Positions 46,284 to 56,608 of a stretch of DNA of 64,000 bases are shown piece after piece. How positions within the stretch are numbered: the stretch's first letter is position 1; every line of letters begins with the position of its first letter. This stretch comes from G963665215 sp963665215. Its GTDB lineage: Bacteria; Chloroflexota; Dehalococcoidia; Lucifugimonadales; CAUZJF01. Under the pieces are notes generated by a model that was not told the DNA's origin, did not search any database, and saw only the letters and a program-made list of their open reading frames with translations. The stretch spans positions 248,001 through 312,000 of the forward strand of contig CAXXWW010000014.1 in the NCBI GenBank assembly GCA_963665215.2. The letters are read 5' to 3'. Made by a program: the position numbers and the translations under genes.

Positions 46284-48067
46284 GGCTGGCCGTCGGCGCG
46301 GACGGCTTTGGGCTCGAGGTCTAACGGCCCGCGTCGGGATTTCATCTCGGCGCGAAGGCGGTCTGTCGCCTCTTTGTCTACGCGAAGGGGGTCCCCCACC
46401 AGGACCACGCCGTAGGCCTCCCTGACGTGGGGTACGGTGAGCTTCTCCTGTGTCACGTCCTCAAGCACTGACTCGGGGTCCCTTTCCATGGGGTCGCCGT
46501 AGCCTCCGGCGCCAGACCCGGTCTGGCGGAACACGTCGCCCTTCTTAAGCGTCCTGAGGAACTTGGCGGGGAGTTGCTCGCTCTCCCCCTCGGGATTGAG
46601 GGCGTTGGAGTTGCGTGAACCCGGGCTTCCTCCCTGGGCGCCCCAGGGCAGGAACTTGCCGCGGTCCGAGCGGATCTGAAGCGTTGCCTCTTCGGCGGTT
46701 AGCTCGAACTCCCGGACGATGCCCATACCCCCGCGGTATTTCCCAGGCCCCTCGCTGTCCGGCACGAATCCGTACCTCTTGACTCGAAGAGGTTGGTTGG
46801 CCTCTATGCTCTCGATGGGGGTGTTGGCCTGGTTGGTGACCGGCGCGGCCGCGCCGTCGGTGCCATCGGCGAAGGGGCCGCCCCCTCTAGGCCCGTCGTT
46901 GTTGAACTCGACGAAGACAAAGGCCTTGCCGTCGGGGTAGTAGCCGCCGAAGCTGATGGCGACCTCTCCACCTCCCCAAGCGCCGGGGACACGGTCGGGC
47001 AGCGCCTTGGCCATGGCGCCGAAGACCGTCTGGGCCACTCTGAACCCGCCGAGCCCTCTCGCCGCCACGGGCGCCGGGTGCTGGGCGTTGACGTAGCACC
47101 CCGGTGGGGCTACGACCTCGATGGGCCGGAAGAAGCCCGCGTTGGCCGTTATGTTGGGGTTGGTCAGGTTCTTGAATACCGCGTACACGGCCGACTTTGT
47201 GAACGACAGGGTAGGGTTTATGGAGCCCTTTGCCTGGGGCGACGTCCCGGTGAAGTCGACCAGCATCTCGTCGCCCTCGACGGTGACCTTGACCTTGATG
47301 GAGATGGGCTCCGGGTTGAACCCGTCGTCGTCGATGTAGTCGGTGAACTCCCACGACCCGTCCGGTAGTCCGGCGATCTCCGCCCTGGTCAGCCGCTCAG
47401 TGTAGTCGATTATGTCGGTCACGTAGTTCCTGAGGTCCTCGATGCTGTACTCCTCCACGAGGCGGAGAAGGTCGCGCTCTCCCTGGTGGAGGGCTGATAT
47501 CTGGGCCAGGATGTCTCCCTGTACCATGTCCGGTACCCGGACGTTCTTGTTCAGGATGCGCCAGACGGCGTCGTTCATCACACCCGCTTCAATCAGCTTG
47601 ATGGGCGGGATCCGGAGGCCCTCCTGGTATATCTCGGTGTTGTCGCAGGCGTTGCCTCCGGCCACACGGCCGCCAATATCGGTGTGATGGGCAATGACGC
47701 AGGTCCATGCGACCAGCGCCTCGTTGTAGAAGACGGGCTTGAACAGGAAGATGTCGGGCAGGTGACTGCCACCCTCGTACGGGTCGTTGTTGGCGAAGAT
47801 GTCCCCCGGCTTGACGTCGTCGCCGTAGTAGGCCCGTATTGCATCGAGGGCGGGCTGCATGGCGCCCATGTGGAAGGGCAGGGTCAGGCCCTGGGCCACC
47901 TGCTGGCCCTCGGCGTTGAAGATGCCGGTCGAGAAGTCCATGCCGTCCTTGACCACGGCCGACCGTGCCGTACGTACAACAGTGACGGCCATCGTGTCAG
48001 CCGCGCTGGACAGGTAGTTCTTGACTATCTCGCGTGTTATCGGATCGAGCCCGTTCTCTTCTTGCAT
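46265..48067 (-). CDS. hyuB: hydantoinase B/oxoprolinase family protein
   Basis: The 600-residue subunit partners HyuA in ATP-dependent hydrolysis of cyclic amides such as 5-oxoproline or N-methylhydantoin, or in related carboxylases. Family marks are DPITREIVKNYLSSAADTMAVTVVRTARSAVVKDGMDFS, FANNDPYEGGSHLPDI, ACVIAHHTDIGG-type TCVIAHHTDIGG, and the C-terminal RQTGSGAGGYGDP. It starts 73 bp after hyuA on the same strand. The last residues derive from a short tandem repeat. The exact substrate cannot be told. Confidence 0.9.
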   Translation of the reverse strand: MQEENGLDPITREIVKNYLSSAADTMAVTVVRTARSAVVKDGMDFSTGIFNAEGQQVAQGLTLPFHMGAMQPALDAIRAYYGDDVKPGDIFANNDPYEGGSHLPDIFLFKPVFYNEALVAWTCVIAHHTDIGGRVAGGNACDNTEIYQEGLRIPPIKLIEAGVMNDAVWRILNKNVRVPDMVQGDILAQISALHQGERDLLRLVEEYSIEDLRNYVTDIIDYTERLTRAEIAGLPDGSWEFTDYIDDDGFNPEPISIKVKVTVEGDEMLVDFTGTSPQAKGSINPTLSFTKSAVYAVFKNLTNPNITANAGFFRPIEVVAPPGCYVNAQHPAPVAARGLGGFRVAQTVFGAMAKALPDRVPGAWGGGEVAISFGGYYPDGKAFVFVEFNNDGPRGGGPFADGTDGAAAPVTNQANTPIESIEANQPLRVKRYGFVPDSEGPGKYRGGMGIVREFELTAEEATLQIRSDRGKFLPWGAQGGSPGSRNSNALNPEGESEQLPAKFLRTLKKGDVFRQTGSGAGGYGDPMERDPESVLEDVTQEKLTVPHVREAYGVVLVGDPLRVDKEATDRLRAEMKSRRGPLDLEPKAVRADGQPLIADS

Positions 48068-48140
48068 GGTTTCCCCTGTCTACCCCTTGGTCAGAGTGTC
48101 CCCGCCCCAGATTCCTCGTCGTGGACTCCTCGGGATGACA

Positions 48141-50240
48141 TCATACTTTGCCCTTGACTCTTTCCAGCAGGATGTCTTTCAGTGAGTCGAGGGAGGCGCG
48201 CCAGCCGGGGGGAACGGCGACCGTCGAGTCGTACTCCTCCACGATCAGGGGCCCGTCGGTGCCAGCCTCGTCAAGGCTCGCACGGTCGACGATCGGTGTG
48301 TTTGTCCACCCGGTCTCCGGGCCGAAGTAGACCTTCCGCTCGGCCGTCGCGGGCCCGGAGCCCTGGAGGCCGAGGTCGATGCCTTCGGGCACCCGCGGGC
48401 TCTCCGCGATGGCCCGCGCGATCACCCTGATGTTCACCAGCTGCATCGGCTCGTCCACTCGGTAGCCGTAGGTCTTCTCGTGCTCGACGGCATAAGCCTC
48501 GCCCAGTCTCTCGAGACTCTCGGCTGAAAAGCTATCGTCCTCAATGCCCACGGTCAGCTCGGAGGTCTGGCCCACGTACTTCACGTCCACCTGCGTCTCG
48601 GTACGCTGTCGAGAGTCGTCGAAGCCCTCATCGGTCAGTAGCTCTGAGCCCTGGTCCATCAAGCCTTGAAGGATGCCATTTGCCTCGTCGAGGTCCAGCT
48701 CCGAGAACTTACGGAAATGTGTCCGGACGAAGTGGTGCTCGACATCGGCGAACAGCAGTCCGAAGGCGCTGAAGGCTCCTGGAGACGGAGGGACGATGAC
48801 CCGGCTGATGCCAAGCATCTCAGCCAGTCCAGCCGCATGTATAGGTCCGCCCCCGCCGAAGGCCACCAGCGTGAACCGGCGGGGGTCGCGGCCCCGCTCG
48901 CTGGAGACCGCACGCAATGCTCGTCCCATGTTGGAGTTGACGAGAAGATGGACCCCATGAGCGGCCTCTATCTCGGACAGGCCCAATGACCCGGCTACTC
49001 TATCCGCTATGGCGCGCCGGGCTTTTTCGGCGTTGATGGGGAACCTCCCGCCCAGCAGGTATTCCGGGTTCAGGTACCCAAGGGCGACGTTGCCGTCGGT
49101 AACAGTGGGCTCCTCACCCCCTGCGTCGTAGCAGACCGGGCCGGGGACCGCGCCCGCGCTCTGGGGCCCGCACTGGAGGGCGCCGGCCTTGTCCACCCAG
49201 GCGATGCTGCCGCCTCCGGCGCTAACCTCCGCCAGATCGATTGCCGGCACTCGGAGTACGTAGCCTCCGCCCGTCAGCAGGCGGTGGCCAACGTTCATGC
49301 CGCCCCCGACCTCGTACTCGGTGGCCCTGAGTATCTCGCCGCCCTCGATGATGGAGGCCTTGGCCGTGGTACCTCCCATGTCGAAGCTGATGATGTCGGG
49401 GGTGTCTATGCGCTTCCCCAGGTGGTAAGCGCCGATCACACCGGCCGCCGGCCCGGACTCGATACAAAAGATCGGCCTATCGACGGTCACGTTAACCGGG
49501 GCCAGCCCCCCATTGGACTGCATGATGGTGAGGGGCACGGTGATGTCCCGCGCGCGTAGCTGCTCTTCCAGATCGGTCAAGTACCTCGCGACGACGGGAC
49601 GAACGTAGGCATTGATCACCGTCGTGCTGGTCCGTTCGTACTCCCTCATCTCCGGCAGGATCTCGCTGGAGACCGATAGGTCCACTCCGGGGACTCTCTT
49701 GGCCAGCACCTCCGCGACGCGAGACTCGTGATCGGGGTTGGCGTAGGAGTGGAGCAGGCATACGGCCACCGACCGGACTCCCTCTTCGGCGATTCGCCCG
49801 GCGACCCGCTCCACATCCGACATGTCGAGGGGCTCCAGCACCTCGCCCTGGAAGCTTACCCGCTCCCGGACCTCGAATCGCAGCCGCCGCTCCACGAGAG
49901 GGGGCGGCTTCCGGTAGTAGAGGTCGTACAGACGAGGGGTGCGGATGCGGCCCAGCTCCAGCACGTCCCGGAAGCCTTCGGTGGTTACCAGCGCCGTCTT
50001 CTCGCCCTTGCCCTCCAGGATCGCGTTGGTGGCCACGGTGAAGCCGTGGACCAGCTCGGTCACGTCGTTGGGCTTGATCGTGAGGGTCTGGACGGACTCG
50101 TCCAGGCCCGCGAGCACACCCCGGCTGTAGTCGTCGGGCGTGGTGGCGACCTTCTTGACCAGGACCCGGCCGTCGTCTCCGAGAAAGACGACGTCCGTGA
50201 ATGTCCCGCCTATGTCGACCGCAGCCCTGAATCGCGCCAT
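48141..50240 (-). CDS. hyuA: hydantoinase/oxoprolinase family protein, A subunit
   Basis: The 699-residue ASKHA-type ATPase subunit has N-terminal VDIGGTFTDVVFLGDDG, the central IISFDMGGTTAKAS phosphate loop and LVAFGGGGPIHAAGLAEMLGI. The C-terminal domain (GIEDDSFSAESLERLGEAYAVEHEKTYGYRVDEP) is complete. It forms an operon with hyuB, in the usual A then B order. It may act on hydantoins, 5-oxoproline or aromatic ketones (acetone/acetophenone-carboxylase type). Confidence 0.9.
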   Translation of the reverse strand: MARFRAAVDIGGTFTDVVFLGDDGRVLVKKVATTPDDYSRGVLAGLDESVQTLTIKPNDVTELVHGFTVATNAILEGKGEKTALVTTEGFRDVLELGRIRTPRLYDLYYRKPPPLVERRLRFEVRERVSFQGEVLEPLDMSDVERVAGRIAEEGVRSVAVCLLHSYANPDHESRVAEVLAKRVPGVDLSVSSEILPEMREYERTSTTVINAYVRPVVARYLTDLEEQLRARDITVPLTIMQSNGGLAPVNVTVDRPIFCIESGPAAGVIGAYHLGKRIDTPDIISFDMGGTTAKASIIEGGEILRATEYEVGGGMNVGHRLLTGGGYVLRVPAIDLAEVSAGGGSIAWVDKAGALQCGPQSAGAVPGPVCYDAGGEEPTVTDGNVALGYLNPEYLLGGRFPINAEKARRAIADRVAGSLGLSEIEAAHGVHLLVNSNMGRALRAVSSERGRDPRRFTLVAFGGGGPIHAAGLAEMLGISRVIVPPSPGAFSAFGLLFADVEHHFVRTHFRKFSELDLDEANGILQGLMDQGSELLTDEGFDDSRQRTETQVDVKYVGQTSELTVGIEDDSFSAESLERLGEAYAVEHEKTYGYRVDEPMQLVNIRVIARAIAESPRVPEGIDLGLQGSGPATAERKVYFGPETGWTNTPIVDRASLDEAGTDGPLIVEEYDSTVAVPPGWRASLDSLKDILLERVKGKV

Positions 50241-50259
50241 GTTCTCAGTGAGTCATCGA

Positions 50260-50560
50260 GGACCCGGCCGGATAGCCGGGCTGCCTTCTTAGCCCAAATC
50301 CGTCGAAGTAGCATACATCATTGAACCTGTCGGTCGGTTCAATCTCATAGAAGTCTCCTTGAACGACTATTAGCTCTCCATTGGGGACCCGGGCAGCCAC
50401 CCGTCTACCGTTTGCAACAGACTCATCGCTGGTGACATGCGTTGGAGCGTGCCTGGCGCCCGCGGTCACCCCGTCCAGGTCCAGTTCTCCACGAAGTCGA
50501 AGGGGTCGCCTCCGGGACATAGGGCTTCGATGAACTTGGGGTGGTAGGTCCATTCCGTGA
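50260..50560 (-). pseudogene. SAM-dependent methyltransferase fragments
   Basis: Minus-strand frames give a possible N-terminal piece (TEWTYHPKFIEALCPGGDPFDFVENW) and VANGRRVAARVPNGELIVVQGDFYEIEPTDRFNDVCYFDGFGL, the latter matching the motif-II/IV region of class I methyltransferases (GDFYEIEPxxRFDxVCYWDGFGIG). Stops and missing segments show decay. Confidence 0.4.
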
Positions 50561-50930
50561 GGGGATCTGATCGGGTTCCCTGTGCTCCATTTGCGCGATG
50601 ATTCCCTAGTGCCTGTTCATCTGTCAGATCTCCTAGGGCCACAGCGGGCCGCCCGGCCTAAATAGATGTCGCCAAGGCTGACAAGCCCCGCAATCGTCAT
50701 GCACAGCCGATTTGTCACGGGGTCCGTTGTGGTTGGACAGTGTTGACAAAGTGTCCTTGACCCTATATATATCACGGTCAGTTGCGACTGGAAAGAGCTC
50801 TCAGCCCGTCCTTTGAACCCACATTTCCCAGATCAGCCGCGTGGGTGCGTCGTAATCCGGTAAGAGTGCTGCCTATTTGAGCCGCATACCTGGGCATTAT
50901 GGGCAGTGTGGGTGCTAGACTGGCCGAGCT
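50561..50930. other. intergenic, with a promoter-like sequence
   Basis: TTGACA (50743-50748) and TATATA (50766-50771) with 17-bp spacing form a promoter-like element on the plus strand. No gene was recognised otherwise. Confidence 0.4.
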
Positions 50931-50974
50931 AGGGGGTCTAGTTCTGGATACCGCAATCTCGCTGGAGGCACCCA

Positions 50975-51514
50975 ATGGGTGAAAGCTCCGACACCCCTTT
51001 GAAGCTCCAATTCGACCGCAGAGTCCGCCTGGATTTTCGTGGCGCTACGATCACCTCGGACGCCGGACTCCTGGCATGCCGCGAGCTTGATGCCGCTCTG
51101 GGGCTCACAGAGACAGCCAACGATTATATCCATGAAAGCCGCACCGGCCGCAATGTGCAACACCCGCTGTTGCCCTTGCTCAGACAATCGGTGTATAGCC
51201 GTCTCGCTGGCTACGAGGACACCAACGACGCTGAACGGCTTGCCCAAGACCCGGCTATGCGTGTCATCGTCGGGTGGCAAGGTACTGATAAGCAGGCAGC
51301 CAGCACCAACACTATGAGCCGATTTGAGACTGAGGTGTTAACCGAAGAGGAGAACCTGGATGGGCTTGCGCGCCTGAATGTTGAGTGGGTGGACAGGGCC
51401 ATGGCCCAGACATCTCACCAGCGAGTTATCCTAGCCGATATTTCCCAGATGGAATTCAGTGCGTCCATGATCGCAACATGCTATGGTAACATGGGCTATA
51501 TGGCTGTTCTCTGA
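50975..51514 (+). pseudogene. IS1380 type B transposase, 5' fragment
   Basis: The first 155 or so residues (LQFDRRVRLDFRGATITSDAGLLACRELDAALGLT...) align throughout with the intact type B protein encoded at 51676-53007. They diverge after HQRVILADI. The catalytic residues are missing. The sequence appears to resume at 53166. Confidence 0.8.
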
Positions 51515-51675
51515 TATTGTCAATGCTCCATTTAGCCTCATAGTGCCATTTAGCCACTTCGAACCACCCACAACGGCGCTAGACGGCTCTTTCAGGCCAA
51601 ACTCATCCTACAAGTCGCGTACCTTGCCTTGAGCGACCTGAGTCTGATGACGATTCCTTTTGCCTACGCGTCTTG

Positions 51676-53007
51676 CTATCCAGGATTGAAACGAAGCCTG
51701 CCGATCTTTTCCAGCATTTCACCGAACATATCCCTACTCACCATCACCTCGGCAAGCTGGAACACGAGCCTCCTGGCATGACGCACCAAACGCCCGCCTG
51801 TCTTGATGAGTCTCGTCTGAACGCTTGTCAAAGACCAGCGCTTGATGGACTCAGGCAATGCGAGCCTCCTCAAGAAGTTACCCAGATTATAAGCCAGGAT
51901 GAATAGCGAGAGTCTCACCTGATTAGCCACGAACTTATGACACGACAGCCTCGTCCAGTTCAGTGCGTATTTGCCTTCTTTTATCCACTGCTCTGCTGTG
52001 CCGCGGCCATTATAGAAGCTGACTATGCCCTTCGTCGGATAACTCAGGTTGGTGACTATGAATCCTACTCTGGGGAACAGTTCTCCCTGGTGCCACTCTA
52101 CCTTGGCTATCACCCTCCGAGGAACATCCCAACTCTGAGCTTGGTAGGCGAAGTCATGATAGGAGACGATGGGCTTTCGGGAAGGCCACTCGGTAGGCCG
52201 TACCAACAGGTGCGCTATTTCCCGCTGAAGAACGTCATTCGCTGGAAGCCTTATGGCATAACCGATGCGTCTTGCCTCCATGTACTCGTAAAGCTCAGGC
52301 TTGGCAAAGGCGGCGTCGGCTCTAAACAGAAGCCTCACCGCCAGCTTCAGGTAGCGCTCCACGATAGGCTCGATGAATCCCTCCCACCCATCGGCGCTAT
52401 GTACGTTGCCTGGCCTGAGCACTGCACCTTCACAGTCTCCGAACTGGTTGAAGCAGAACAGCGGATGATAGCACATGCACTCGAAGTGTCCATTGTAGGC
52501 TGCACCCTCCTGCTGACCATGTACCGGACTCTCTGAACTGTCGATGTCCAAGATAATACGCCGGTGGACTGTCTTGGCTACGCCACGTTTTACCCATTCT
52601 ACATTCAGCTGCTCAAGGCCCTTGCGGTTATCCTTCTGAGTAAGCAACTCGGTCTCGAACCTACTCATCTCGCTGGTGCTGGCCGCCTTCCTGTCAGGGC
52701 CTTTCCAGCCAACGACTACTCTCATGGCTGGGTCTTGGGAAAGTCGATCGGCATCATTGGTGTCGTCGTATCCTGCGAGGCGGCTGTAGATTGATTGTCT
52801 CAACAGAGAGATTAACTTATGGAGAATGTTTTTACCGGTTCGGCCTTCCTTGAGGTATTCAGCGGATGAGTCGGTTAGTCCCAGGGCATCATCGAGTTCT
52901 CTGCATGCAAGTAATCCAGCGTCTGAGGTGATAGTAACACCCCGAAACTCCAGGCGAACTTTGGAGTCGAAGTTGAGCTTGAGAGGGGTCTTTTCGCCGT
53001 CACCCAT
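51676..53007 (-). CDS. IS1380-family transposase (type B)
   Basis: The 443-residue protein is full length. LDIDSSESPVHGQQEGAAYNGHF carries the first Asp, RLLFRADAAFAKPELYEY the second, and FYNGRGTAEQWIKEGKYALNWTRLSCHKF the Glu. It starts at ATG 53007 after a GGAGGCACC box. It differs strongly from the type A transposases, showing that two IS1380 lineages coexist. It is likely functional. Confidence 0.9.
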   Translation of the reverse strand: MGDGEKTPLKLNFDSKVRLEFRGVTITSDAGLLACRELDDALGLTDSSAEYLKEGRTGKNILHKLISLLRQSIYSRLAGYDDTNDADRLSQDPAMRVVVGWKGPDRKAASTSEMSRFETELLTQKDNRKGLEQLNVEWVKRGVAKTVHRRIILDIDSSESPVHGQQEGAAYNGHFECMCYHPLFCFNQFGDCEGAVLRPGNVHSADGWEGFIEPIVERYLKLAVRLLFRADAAFAKPELYEYMEARRIGYAIRLPANDVLQREIAHLLVRPTEWPSRKPIVSYHDFAYQAQSWDVPRRVIAKVEWHQGELFPRVGFIVTNLSYPTKGIVSFYNGRGTAEQWIKEGKYALNWTRLSCHKFVANQVRLSLFILAYNLGNFLRRLALPESIKRWSLTSVQTRLIKTGGRLVRHARRLVFQLAEVMVSRDMFGEMLEKIGRLRFNPG

Positions 53008-53165
53008 AAGGTGCCTCCAACTCGCTTACGTAATCAGAAGATGAAGCTAAATATATGGGCGTATTATAATCCTTTAACGCCTATGATAGCCGCAACATCG
53101 GCAGACTATTCACAGCAATCACATGATTACCAATCTTGGCTTCAGTCCATCTGGGTAATCCAGGC

Positions 53166-53372
53166 CTAGACATGGACAGCTCTGAAAGCCCGGTGCATGG
53201 GCAGCAAGAGGGAGTCGCCTACAACGGCCACTTCGAGTCCGTATGTTATCACCCGCTCTTCCTGTTCAACCATTTCGGAGATTGCGAAGGTGCAATGCTT
53301 CGCCCGGGCAACGTCCACAGCGCTGAGCGGTGGCGGGAGGTTCTGGAGCCAGTCGTGAAGCGATACCAGGAG
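53166..53372 (+). pseudogene. IS1380 type B transposase, middle fragment
   Basis: LDMDSSESPVHGQQEGVAYNGHFESVCYHPLFLFNHFGDCEGAMLRPGNVHS matches the intact type B protein and contains the first catalytic Asp. It is cut by the IS110 insertion at about 53372 and resumes at 54545. Confidence 0.8.
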
Positions 53373-54545
53373 AAAGCAACTGTCTTGAAAGTCAAGAGGA
53401 ATGAACAACGAATGTGGAAGTCATGTCGTGCCAGGGCGAGCGATGCTTGAGCATGGAGTTGAGGATAACGAGCAGCTTGCGCATGCAGGCTGTGAGGGCC
53501 AGCTTCTTCGGCTTACCAGCGGCCAACAGCCGCTGGTAGAAGTCTCGGATGACGGGATTGTAGCGGCTGGCCACCAACGCTCCCATGTACAGGGCGGCGC
53601 GGACCCGGCCGCGTCCGCCCCAGACGGTGCGTTTACCACGCAGGGTGCCGCTATCCCGGTTGTAGGGAGCCACTCCCACCAGGGCGGCAACCTGCCGGCG
53701 ATCCATGGTGCCCAGCTCCGGCAGGTAGGCCAGAAGAGTGAGGGAGAGCTGCTCGCCCACGCCGGGGACGGTGCGCAGAAGGTCGTCCTTCTCCCGCCAC
53801 ACGGGACTCTGGCGCAGAGTCTGACGCAGACGCTTGTCCAGGTCGTCCAACTCCCGCTCCAGCCATGCAATGTGGGCTTCGATGCGGGGACGGACGGCGA
53901 CGGTGGCGGTGCCGAGGCGGTTCTTCTCCGAGACCAGCATGGTCATCACCTGGTGCCTTCGGGCAGCCAGGGAGTTGAGGGCCTGGGTTTCGGCGTCCCG
54001 CAAAGGGCGCACGGGAGGTCGGACCGCTTCGGCAAAGTGAGCAATAGCCGCCGCGTCAAGCGAGTCGGTCTTGGCCAGCTTCCCCGTTGCCCTGGCAAAG
54101 TCCCGCACTTGGCGCGGGTTGACGACGACCACCGGCACCGCCTCGGCTGCCAGAGCAGCCACCAGAGGCAGCTCCAAGCCGCCCGAAGCCTCAAGCAACA
54201 CCATGACAGGTTCCAGGGTCTTCAGCTTGGAGATCAACTGCCGGATCCCCGCATCGTCATGGGAGACCTCCCATCTTTCGTCCGTGGGACGCACCGCAAC
54301 GTCCACCTGGGCCTTAGCTACATCGATGCCTACGTAGGTCGCTTCCTGTTCCATCAGCACCTCCTGCGAATTATTGGCCCGTCCTTGCAAGATGCGGGCT
54401 TGGTTGGCCCAGACAACTGTTCGGGCTCTAACTCTGGGGGGTGCGGCGACCCTCGCTTTCTCACGGCCTGCTACGACCTAGGAATAGTCGGTCTGCCGCA
54501 CCCCGATCCACCTAAGTGAAGTGATTGTTACACACCAAACCAAGA
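53372..54545 (-). mobile_element. IS110-family element
   Basis: The insertion separates two adjacent parts of a type B IS1380 transposase, placing its approximate limits at 53372 and 54545. It lacks terminal inverted repeats, as is usual for IS110. The non-coding region upstream of the transposase (54391-54540) is where a bridge RNA would be expected in this family. Confidence 0.7.
53392..54354 (-). CDS. IS110-family transposase (DEDD recombinase)
   Basis: The N-terminal DEDD RuvC-like domain shows YVGIDVAKAQVDVAV, MVLLEASGGLELPLV and KTDSLDAAAIAHFAE. The C-terminal Tnp20 domain has LLRTVPGVGEQLSLTLLAYLPELG, QVAALVGVAPYNRDSGTLRGKRTVWGGRGRVRAALYMGALVASRYNP with the catalytic Ser region. The better start is the ATG of MEQEATYVGID near 54354; the longer frame begins at 54390. 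It appears intact at about 320 residues. Confidence 0.9.
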   Translation of the reverse strand: MEQEATYVGIDVAKAQVDVAVRPTDERWEVSHDDAGIRQLISKLKTLEPVMVLLEASGGLELPLVAALAAEAVPVVVVNPRQVRDFARATGKLAKTDSLDAAAIAHFAEAVRPPVRPLRDAETQALNSLAARRHQVMTMLVSEKNRLGTATVAVRPRIEAHIAWLERELDDLDKRLRQTLRQSPVWREKDDLLRTVPGVGEQLSLTLLAYLPELGTMDRRQVAALVGVAPYNRDSGTLRGKRTVWGGRGRVRAALYMGALVASRYNPVIRDFYQRLLAAGKPKKLALTACMRKLLVILNSMLKHRSPWHDMTSTFVVHSS

Positions 54546-54665
54546 TACAAAGTCCGGCTGCTGTTATGCTGCCTTTGCCAAGCCCGAGGTGTACGAGTAC
54601 CTGGAGTCAAGGGACACTGGCTACGCTATGCGGCTTCCGGCTTCCGGCACCTGTTGGGCAGGCCG
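54545..54665 (+). pseudogene. IS1380 type B transposase, short fragment
   Basis: KVRLL..., CAAFAKPEVYEYLESRDTGYAMRLPASG (with frame changes) corresponds to RLLFRADAAFAKPELYEYMEARRIGYAIRLPAND of the intact protein. It ends at the left end of the degraded type A copy. Confidence 0.7.
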
Positions 54666-56027
54666 CCTAAACCCGAATCCACCCGTCAGAGGCGGCAAGA
54701 ACTGGGATAATGGTTTTGTCGGAAAAGGAGCACCCTGCTGCCACGCAACCACCCCGAATCCAAATCACCTTCGACGACCGCCGCTTGGTGGCCAATGCCG
54801 GGCTGCTCCTTCCGGCCACCCTGGCGCGGCACCTCGCCTGTCCGAACTCGTCCGGCAGCGCCTCGACCTGGGCGATGCGGGCGAACACGAGCGACGATGA
54901 CGCTGGTGGCCTAGCGACTGCATTGACGACGCCGATGTGTTCGGCCTGCACCCTGGGCGGCACGGTCAAGGCGCCATCCACCCTGCGCAGCTTCCGGTGG
55001 GGCCACGTCCGTCAACTCGACCGGGTGAAGTTGCTGGCCCGGGCTTGGCAGGCCGGGGCGGGACCCGGCGACGGGCCCCTGACCATTGACCTGGACTCCA
55101 CCATCTGCGAGACCTACGGACTGGCCAAGGAGGGCGCCCGCCACCACGGCTATACCGGCAAGCGGGGCTACCACCCGCTGCTGGCCATCGCCGCCGGCAC
55201 CGGAGACGTGCTGATGTCCCGGCTGCGCGAGGGCCGGGCCAACACCGCCCGCGGCGCCGCCCACTTCCTGCGGGAGACGGTGGGACGGGTGCGCTACGCC
55301 GGGGCAACGGACGACTCACGCTACGGGCCGACAGCGGGTTCTACACTCATGGCGTGGTATCCGTCTGCCGCAAGATGGATGTCCGCTTCTCCATCACCAT
55401 CCGCCAGCACAAAAGCCTGCACAATCTCATCGAGGCGATACCCGAAGATGCCTGGACGCCGATTCCTTACTGGATGGACGGCGCCGCCGATGTGGCCGAG
55501 ACCACCTGCACCCCCTTCCAGGCCGAGGCGGACGCCGCGCCGGTACGGCTCATCGTCCGGCGGGTGAAGCCGACGCCCGGTTCCCAACTGACCCTCTTCG
55601 CCTATCATGGCTTCATCACCGACCGGGACGGGGAGTTGCTCGAACTGGAGGCTGACCATCGCCGCCACGCCGAGATCGAGAATGCCATACGCGACCTCAA
55701 GTACGGCGTCGGGCTGAACCATCTCCCCTCGGGCCGCTTCGCCGCCAACGGCGCCTGGCTGGCCGTCCAGACGATGGCCCACAACCTGGCCCGCTGGACG
55801 GCGCGGATCGGTCTGGGAGAGCGGATAGCCACCACCAAGACCCTCCGGCGGCGGTTCTTCTCCCTGGCCGGACGGCTCACCCGCTCGGCACGCCGGTTGA
55901 CCCTGCATCTTCCGGATCGCTGGCCTTGGGCTGAGAAGTTCAGCCGCGCCTTGGCCCGGCTGCGAGCCATTCCACTCCCGGCCTGACGGCACCGTCGGCG
56001 ACCGACCCACCCACCGGACAACCGAAG
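54666..56027 (+). pseudogene. IS1380 type A element, copy 3, with many micro-deletions
   Basis: The sequence is otherwise near-identical to copies 1 and 2. However, at least ten short segments (1-25 bp) are missing, mostly in the first 450 bp and one near 55600, and the right 260 bp after CCGAAG is absent. The transposase is split between frames (54710-55567 and 55354-55986). The missing pieces are often palindromic or bounded by short repeats, as in CCCCGGGG. This looks more like an assembly or polishing artefact, or slippage decay, than ordinary mutation. Confidence 0.8.
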
Positions 56028-56039
56028 TATTACAAGGAA

Positions 56040-56608
56040 ACATCCGGCACCTGCTGAAGCGGCCCGTGGGCAGGCCGCCTAAAGCCTGCCCTGAGCCTGT
56101 CGAAGGGAAGCCCGTAGTCCGGTATCACGACTTCGTTTACCAGGCCCAGAGCTGGGACATTCCCCGGCGTGTGGTCGCCAAGGTGGAGTGGCGCCAGGGT
56201 GAGCTATTCCCGAGGGTCGGGTTCGTCGTCACCAACCTCAACCTACCGCCGGCAGGCGTAACCCACTTCTACAACGGGCGGGGCACGGCCGAGCAGTGGA
56301 TCAAGGAAGGTAAATACGCCCTGAACTGGACGCGGCTCTCGTGTCACAGGTTCGTTGCTAACCAGGTGAGGCTGTGGCTGTTTGTGCTGGCCTACAACCT
56401 GGGCAACTTCATGAGAAGGCTGACTTTGCCAGAGTCAGTGAAACACTGGTCACTGCGAAGCGTGCAGACCAAGCTCATCAAGATGGGTGGACGTCTGGTG
56501 CGGCATGCCAGGAGGTTGGTGTTTCAGCTTGCTGAGGTGGCAGTGTCCCGGGAGGTATTCCGGCAAGTGTTGGAGCGTATCGCCGGGCTCCATCCAGCAC
56601 CAGGGTAG
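56040..56608 (+). pseudogene. IS1380 type B transposase, 3' fragment with inserted palindromic repeat
   Basis: KPVVRYHDFVYQAQSWDIPRRVVAKVEWRQGELFPRVGFVVTNLNL...FYNGRGTAEQWIKEGKYALNWTRLSCHRF matches the C-terminal half of the intact type B protein and holds the catalytic Glu. Directly before it a 24-bp GCCTGCCCTGAGCCTGTCGA-type repeat is inserted in frame, adding ACPEPVEG where the intact copy has none. Confidence 0.8.
56083..56108. repeat. CCTGAGCCTGTCGAAGG interspersed palindromic repeat
   Basis: This is the second copy of the repeat at 21-42. Here it lies in frame inside a transposase and encodes CPEPVEG. Confidence 0.65.
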
